Shown here: in pieces, positions 57,616 to 64,000 of the stretch
Layout: every line of letters begins with the position of its first letter
How positions within the stretch are numbered: the first letter of the stretch is position 1
Assembly (NCBI GenBank): GCA_905221605.1
Contig: CAJNDS010002395.1
Span: 255,001 to 319,000, forward strand
Length of the DNA stretch: 64,000 nt
Source of the DNA: Symbiodinium natans
Lineage: Eukaryota; Sar; Dinophyceae; Suessiales; Symbiodiniaceae
Direction of reading: 5' to 3'
The notes under the pieces: generated by a model
Told to the model about the DNA's origin: nothing
What the model saw: the letters and a program-made list of their open reading frames with translations, nothing else
Database searches by the model: none
Position numbers and translations under genes: made by a program

Positions 57616-58984
57616 TTAGCGCTGCGATGCTGCCACCACATCCTTGAAGGTGTAGAAGCCCTTTGCAGCGGCAGCTGCATCAAGAGGGTTCACCTTGGAG
57701 AACATGTTGTTGGGAATGGATCCATCCACAATTCCGGCCATGGAGTTGTACACGTCCATCACGGTGGCCTTTGGCACTGATGCGACAATGCGCCCGATGG
57801 CTGCGTTCACTGCCTCGTAATCCGCAGCAGACGTCACTCCCTTGGCGTCGACACTGCCAATGGCCTTGTGGTGCGCCTCAGCGGCAGCCTTCAGAAGGTT
57901 TCCGTCCATCTGGCTGCCCATCACGATCATCTTGTCAATGGCGGTCATCACCTTCGGGGCTGTGGTGCCTGGCAGCGGCTTCAGGTAAACATCGGACAGC
58001 CAGTCCACCTGAGGGCACGCGCACAAACAACCCAGCATGCTCGGTCAAAAGAAACCCATTGCAAAACCCTTAGGAACTGGCTCCGGCATGGGGACTCAAA
58101 TGATGTCTCTCAGTTGTCTTCAGCAAAGATTGTTCTTCTTTGCCATCCTGCACCTCCTTCAAGAAAGGGTAAGATGCATCCGAAAGGGCCTTCGCCGCCG
58201 CACCAATCTTGTCCCCAGTGGGCACAGTGGCCGGAGCACCAACCGCAGACACTTGGTTCCTTGGAATGTTTCAGGAGTTCATTTGCAAAGATGCTAAGAA
58301 TACAAGCACCGCAGATGCAGAACGACGTGGGAATGCTAAGATAGTCAAAAATAGATCTGAATCAACTCCAATGCTCTTTTCCACCACATCCTTGAACTCC
58401 AAGAAGCCCTTGTATGCCTTCTCGGCATCCGCACCGTTGACCAAAGACTTCATGTACCCCGGCACGGCAGGGTCAGTGATGTCCTTCACGGCATTGTACA
58501 CGTCCATGACCTTTGCCTTGGGGACGGACGCCACAACGCGGCCCAAAGCCGCGTTCACCGCATCCCAATCCGCCCGAGAAGTCACACCGTTGGGACCTGA
58601 GATGCTTCCGATGGCCTTGTGATGGGCCTCCGCTGCTGCCTTCAAGAGCTTGGGGTCTGCTGCTGCGCCCATGTCAATCATCTTGTCAATCGCCTTGAGA
58701 GCTTGGAGAGGTTGGAACTTGCCAGGAGCTTGCAAGAAGATGCCGTTGTTCCAGTCCACTTCCTTCGCGAAGTCATAGGAAGCATCACCAAGCTTTTTTG
58801 CGGCATCGCCAATTTCGTCGGCGAAGGCAGCCGGAGCCATCATCATGCCGGCTGCAGACGCAGCTGCCACTGGGGCAGCCGTCCTGCGAAGCGGCCCTGG
58901 CACGAATCCGGAGCTGGAGAGGCCGCATGCCAGCAACGCAGCCACAACAACGCAAGCGGTGACTTTCCTCGTGGAGCGCGCCAT
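57616..58984 (-). CDS. PCP: peridinin-chlorophyll a protein precursor, two-domain form, three exons
   Basis: Soluble antenna of the thylakoid lumen that binds peridinin and chlorophyll a. Exons 58984-58375, 58251-58154 and 58008-57616 total 1101 nt and encode 366 residues. The first intron (123 nt) is GC-AG, the second (145 nt) GT-AG. Residues 1-55 are the leader: a signal peptide (KVTACVVVAALLACGL), the dinoflagellate plastid FVP motif at 27-29, and a second hydrophobic lumen-targeting stretch ending AFA before DEIGDAAKKLG. The mature protein is about 311 residues, the usual length. Its two homologous halves each contain EAHHKAIGS, whose His coordinates chlorophyll through water, and ASVPKA with VMDVYN. 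The start at 58984 is the first ATG; a TTG lies two codons upstream. The first intron falls exactly between the two halves. Confidence 0.95.
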
Positions 58985-59174
58985 GAGCAAGAGAGCAAAA
59001 GGAGAGGCCCTTTGTCAAGAGTATGATCAAAGCCAAAAATGCTCCCTAGCACGAGCTCTTCGCCAACCATGCCTTTGCAAAGTCACAACACCAATGCAAG
59101 GCGCAACCTCCGGCAAAAGATGCCGAGCCTTCATCTTGCAATTCTCAGCCCATTCGCCCCCCTTCCCTTACCCT

Positions 59175-60785
59175 TGCCTCCTCCAGCTCCCGTAGCAGCA
59201 CGAGGGCGGGCTGCCACTGCCCGCACTTGCCGCAGGCACTGATGGCCGCATTGAAGGTGATCGCCTTAAGAGGCTCTCAAAAGCGAACCTTCAGACTTCA
59301 GGTCGATCAAGCCTCCTCCCGTTTCGGGATCCGTAGCTTAAGCACCATAAAAGAGAGACCCTGTGGGCAAGGAGCACAATCTGCAAGTGCACCCATATGT
59401 ATATGTATATGTATTATATGCATATGCATATGCATGTGCATGTGTATATACATACATATATCTATATCGATAGATAGATGGATAGATAGATCGATCGATA
59501 TATATATATATATATATATACATACATACATACATACATACATACATACATACATACATACATACATACATACATACATACATACATACATACATACATA
59601 CATACATACATACATACATACATACATACATACATACATACTATACATACATACATACACGCATGCATACGTTCCTACATCTACATGCACATACACATCT
59701 ATGTCTACATATATCAAATTGCACAGAGATATTGATCTCAGCGACGAGATTCCTGACTTCGGATCTTGGTAGCGGTTCGTGCCCAAATCTAGGCTCGGAA
59801 CCATGGAATTTGGGCGATATTTGCAGGAGCTCAATCCCCGAACACGACCCCAAACATCATCAGGCCCCACAATCCGGATGAAGCCTGGTGAAGCAAGGCA
59901 CATCCTTCCGCACTCCTGCCTCGCGCGCCTCGGCAAACAAGGCCAGAGCCTGACGGCACTTTCGGGGCGCTGGCTTTCGGGGCTGGCGACTTGGGGAAGC
60001 CAAAACAATTTGCTTGCCGTGGACAGGCCACCCTCAATTGAGACTCATTTCCGCAGCTATGGCCGAGCTAGCAAGCCCGCTTCCTAGCTTCAAAGGCACC
60101 AGTCGACAACAGCTCTGCATAGTTCGGATCCTCAGACTCTACGGAACCCGCAAACACCAAATGGCACCTGAGTTCATGAAGTGTCTCATCCTCGTCTAAA
60201 GTTTCTTTCTGCACAGGGCCGAAGTACGACAACTGCACACAACCGGAAGCCAACCCAAAACCCCAAGGGCCTGCTCCCAGCGCCCGCTCTTCTCGCAAGC
60301 GCTGATGGTTGTGTTGTAGGAGACCTCATTCGCCTTCTGGCAGGTTGCACAAAATGCTTGCGCTATCTTCGAGTGCGGCCCTCAGCGACCTCTGAACACC
60401 CCGAGAGAGAAAAAATGATGCACGTACACATTTTAAAAAAATCCCTCAAGCCCATCCCCAAACAGCCGTCGAGCCCGGGGCCCCTGCAGCCCCTTTCCCC
60501 TCATTCCTGCCCTGGGCCTCCAGGCCGGCGCACCGAAGCGCTGAGAGGTAGGCCAAAGCAAGCTCCCAGTTCTTGCCCCTGGCACCTGACTTTCCCGGGG
60601 CTGAGCTCCAGCTTTGACGTGTTTTCGGGTATTCTAACAGCAGCCAGGGTTAGGACCAGTTGAGGGCCTCTCAAACCCTCGTTTCGAACCGCGCGGCAGG
60701 CGCCGATGGCGGTGGTGCACGTGACGGTGCTGGGCTCCAGGTCCCCAGCCACGGCCTCCTCGAACCTTCGGGAAGCGTTCGCACA
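59175..60785 (-). CDS. pentatricopeptide-repeat exons, second group
   Basis: Three exons of the same type as 45-55 kb: STVTCTTAIGACRA preceded by FEEAVAGDLEP (about 60780-60680), ANEVSYNTTISACEKSGRW and EQALG (60345-60255), and ITFNAAISACGKCGQWQPA with LVLLRELEEA (59265-59175). The last is very close to the exon at 52870 (ITFNATISACEKCGQWQPA). They lie upstream of the PCP gene on the same strand, so either they form a separate gene or PCP sits inside a PPR gene. Confidence 0.6.
59395..59665. repeat. AT-rich and (TACA)n microsatellite
   Basis: TATG/CATA and GATA units lead into about 30 pure ACAT/TACA tetranucleotides (59520-59640). Confidence 0.95.
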
Positions 60786-61300
60786 AGGTTTCAAGGTGTG
60801 AATGGGTTTCAAGGGATTCAAAGAGAGACCTCCAAGGGTGCGGATAATTCCTTGAAGCGCGCATGCCTGGGGAAGACATCGCGGGCATGAGGCCGAAGCG
60901 AAGCGGAAGTGAGCTGCAGACCGGCAGTAATCCGTGGACATGTAGCGGACATGCGCTTGCAAAAGGAAGCGGGCTCAACCGAAAACTCTGCGACAAGGAA
61001 GCAGAGTCGAGACTCAAATGACGAAGTGGAGGTTCGGAGGCTTTAGGTCCGGCTTATGGTTGGGGAGGGCTCAACGAAAGACAGTTCAAAACCTACCAAA
61101 ATGAGCCAAATTAACCCCCCCCCCCCCCCCAAAGTCGCACTCTCAGGCTCCAGGGTCGGAGACACGGCAAGCAGAGAGTCCCAAAGAAGGCGACGGGCAG
61201 CGAGAGGCACCACGGTCACCCTGACTCCGAGCCCGAAATGCCCACATCCTCCACTTCTTACCCTGAAGCTACTAACCGAAACTCAACACTGAAGTCCCAA
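60786..61300. other. no gene seen
   Basis: Only spacer sequence and an 18-base C run near 61113-61130. Confidence 0.4.
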
Positions 61301-61314
61301 AGGTTATAAGTTTA

Positions 61315-63425
61315 CACGATCCCAAAGCTCCCTCTCTTTGCGGCTCTGTGACAAGGCCAGGGCCTCCTCGGGAGCATGCTTAGGGGCTTCTGCACAGCCT
61401 TCGAGGGGGCATAGAGGGTTCAAAAAGGGCTTCGGATTCGGGGACCTCTGGATGTGGCAGAGCGAAGAAGCCAAGAAGCCCCAAGGCCCTAAGGAAAGGA
61501 GTCCTGCCAGCGCTCCGCACGGGCGGCAGCAGCCACGGACCCAGAAAGGAGCCACGCCTGCCGACCAACACAGACCCACAGACACGCACAAACACCACAG
61601 AACAGATGCGGGGTGGGGAGGGATCGGGGTCCCGGGCTTTGGATCTCTTTGTAGTCTGTTGGAACCCCGCGCCATGCTCGCTGCTCGCGCGCGCGCGCGC
61701 GCACGCACCGCACCTATCCTCCGGCACTTGCGCTTTGCCGGCTTTGCCGGCATTTCTGGCCTTTCGCCTCCCCTCACGGCCCCGACGGTTGCCACACCGT
61801 GTCACTTTCCGGAATGCCTCCGCCGAAAACAGCACAGCTTTGGCTCCGCGTAGTTTGCCAGTTTGACCACCTCTGCCCCTCTGCCATGTGGTCGTTGATG
61901 CAAGAAGACCTTCTCGAGTTGAGCTCGCTGTAGATGCGACATGAGCATGTTGTTGCGCGCCTCCCTCACGCAAAGCTGCTTGAAAGCTGTCTGTGTGCAA
62001 GAACTTCAGAATACAATTCAGTTCTCTGAAGTACGGTTTGTTGTGGGGTCCCTGCCAAACTACAGGCAAACCAAACCCAACCCCCCCCTCAAAAAAAACA
62101 GTAATCCTAATAAGAATAAAAAGCAAATGACAATAACAACTGCTGATCATAACTTAACAACAGTCGTGATAATAAGAAGAAGAAGAATATCAATCATAAC
62201 AATACGAATGATAATCCTAACGATAATACTAGCAAGACCAAGAATTATAGTAACAATGGGCACCCCAATCCGCCCTCCAAGAACAGCGAACCCCCCCGCA
62301 AAATGCCTTGGAGCGTGGCTCGGCCTGCGAAGGCACCGCGTGCGCCATCGGCCCGCCCGGAGCACTCCGCCGCCCCCGTGGCTCAGAGGGTTTTTGGGTT
62401 CTTTTGAGTTTGTTGGGAGGGTTTAGGACTTTGGGTTCTTTTGGGGTGTTTTGGGGTTTTGGGGTTTAGGGCTTAGGGTTTTGGGGTGTTTGTGGGGTTG
62501 AAGTTTGCTTACTCACTCATCACAGGGTGCTGTCCGAATTTCAGGGATCTGGCCATGGGCAAAACCCAACGAGATGCGCGTTTAGGACCTCACAGGCATC
62601 GCAAACCGTCCTCGGCGCTCCCCAAGTTCTTGAAAAGGAGGCTGGTGAGACGGGAAGACGGTAAGGCACTCAGACAAGGCGCATTCTTGAGCTTGTGGTT
62701 GGGATGCTGAGGCCCGAGGCACACCGAGGAAGCCGTACTCGTAGTTGCTGGCCTCCTCACCTCAAAGAGTTGCGGTCTGAGGGCACCTATGGCTTTAGGG
62801 GGTTTTGGGGGACAGGGGTTGAGGGCTTGAAGAACGATTTGACAAGCTTCATTCAAGAGGACAAGGGCTTCGTTGGGCCGGCACCGGTGACCGCCTTCGA
62901 CTGCCCCATTCCCTTCCTCAAAAATGGATTGCCAGCTAAGAAACATCTCCTCACGCATCACTTTTGGGGTTCAGGGCTGCCTACTCGAATCCCCCCCAAC
63001 ACCCTACAGAACCCCACACGGAACACCCTACAAGTAGCCCCTCCACTCCCCTACCTTTCCCTCCTTTTCGGGCAGGCGGCCCCAGAAGCGCGTGGAGAGC
63101 TTGCCAGGAGGGTTGTTTGCCGCCTGAGGTTCGCTTAGGACTCGTTCCACGGATCGTCAAAGGCCAGCCGGGCTCGAAACAAGCCACCGCAGAGGAGCTC
63201 GGAAAGCTCGGCTTGGGGCTGGGTTTGGGGACGTAGCTTGCTCACTTCCAAATATTGGCCGCACGCGCGACGCAAGATAACCGACATTCTGGGCAGGGAA
63301 CAAAAAAGGTGCATAAGAGAATCAAACAGGCATCAACCTGAGCAAAGCCTGGTGCGCGAACCAGAGGTCGGAGAGGCCGCAGAAGATGGTGTACTGGAAC
63401 CTTGGCATGTTGACATCGCATGTAT
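61315..63425 (-). CDS. weak exon candidates of an unknown gene
   Basis: Minus-strand readings: MPRFQYTIFCGLSDLWF (about 63410), EEASNYEYGFLGVP (62750), KPYFRELNCILKFLHTDSF (62040), REARNNMLMSHLQRAQLEKV and GAEVVKLANYAEPKLC (61965-61845), EGCAEAPKHAPEEALALSQS (61405-61345). They have balanced composition and nearby AG/GC signals, but no joins were verified and no domain recognised. Confidence 0.3.
62375..62490. repeat. degenerate telomere-like G/T tract
   Basis: GGGTTTAGGACTTTGGG, GGGGTTTAGGGCTTAGGG and similar words resemble diverged TTTAGGG telomere units in the interior of the window. Confidence 0.5.
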
Positions 63426-63429
63426 CTGT

Positions 63430-64000
63430 GCACGGTTGGAGATACATGTGCGTGTACATGGAGGAAGCATCTATATACAGCTGCAGGCATGTGTTTGCAT
63501 ACAAAGAAACATCTAGAAATGAAGAGACGTGAGAAGGCTAGCTGTTACAAAGTTACAGGAATTGCAATCTCCGAGATCCGAGAGCTCCCACTCTGCCCAT
63601 TTTCTGGAGTTTGCAATTCCTCGACCTTGTTTCCACCGTTTAATTCATCAAAATGAAAAAGAGCTCCTTCACTTGAGAGAAGAAAAGTATCAAGAGTTCA
63701 TCTAGAGCTCGCAAGGAGGGGCTACGAGAATTCCGAGATCCGAGCGTTTTGTGGCTTTGAGTGCATTCATGTTTGCAAAGTTGCCCCACAACCGTAGAAC
63801 CGCAGAACGATGCTTGCAGGATCCTTGTATCAAACTGCCCCAAACCGTCTAACCGAACCTTTTCAACTCAACCGAAGGCCCTCCCCGAACAGCCCCAAAG
63901 ATGTTCAGCTCCCGGCCAGCCGACTGCGGGGACCTACACAGTCAGAGGATTCTGTTGGGACCCTACCGGGATCTCTCAGGGTTCTAAGCCACGGTCCTGA
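63430..64000. other. no gene seen
   Basis: Nothing on either strand reads as protein up to the right edge. Confidence 0.4.

Noticed and set aside
59307..60008. Cys/Met/Tyr-rich minus-strand reading of over 200 residues
   Set aside because: Most of it is the TACA tetranucleotide repeat, which stays open in all frames.

Overview
This window reads as nuclear DNA of a photosynthetic dinoflagellate, most likely a peridinin-containing Suessiales/Symbiodiniaceae-type alga. Four signs point there. It has a complete peridinin-chlorophyll a protein (PCP) gene. It has an SPLR-linked chlorophyll a/c light-harvesting polyprotein. It has many pentatricopeptide (PPR) exons of the 'YNAAISACEKGGQWQ' type. 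Its introns frequently start with GC or GA instead of GT. Every gene or exon I can support lies on the minus strand, as in the unidirectional gene blocks of dinoflagellates. No bacterial or viral genes, CRISPR arrays, rRNA or complete tRNA were seen.

Layout. 1-2131: several exons of an unrecognised gene that runs off the left edge. 3198-5898: a three-exon C5-cytosine DNA methyltransferase with all main catalytic motifs. 6740-7793: a minisatellite of palindromic units followed by TTG and CTG microsatellites. 8182-10915: a basic protein with SKTPAR repeats and a proline-rich, acidic, coiled-coil protein. 11589-14587: a large unrecognised protein ending in a zinc-binding exon. 14777-15250: CAA repeats, a 100-N assembly gap and a short minisatellite. 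Texture differs on the two sides of the gap, so contiguity is unproven. 15325-16080: two exons of another unknown gene. 18361-26779: an LTR retrotransposon with identical 289-bp LTRs, a copia-style internal tRNA-Met primer site and a polypurine tract. It carries only gag-like proteins (WW, S1 and CCCH zinc-finger domains) and no visible polymerase or integrase. 28140-29780: exons of an unknown gene, interrupted by low-complexity DNA.

31.8-44.45 kb is a light-harvesting polyprotein cut into micro-exons of 12-30 codons, with one terminal part-unit and three tandem units. 45.3-55.2 kb and 59.2-60.8 kb hold about 21 exons, each encoding roughly one PPR repeat. The PCP gene (57616-58984) sits between the two PPR groups. 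61.3-63.4 kb has a few weak exon candidates.

Functionally, the right half groups the two peripheral antenna systems (lumenal PCP and thylakoid-membrane LHC) with PPR proteins, which usually process organelle RNA. The left half looks chromatin-related: a DNA methyltransferase, a basic linker-histone-like repeat protein and a zinc-binding protein. Exon joins for PCP, the methyltransferase and part of the LHC gene were worked out by hand and keep frame. Most other exon limits are approximate, and no promoter elements could be supported.
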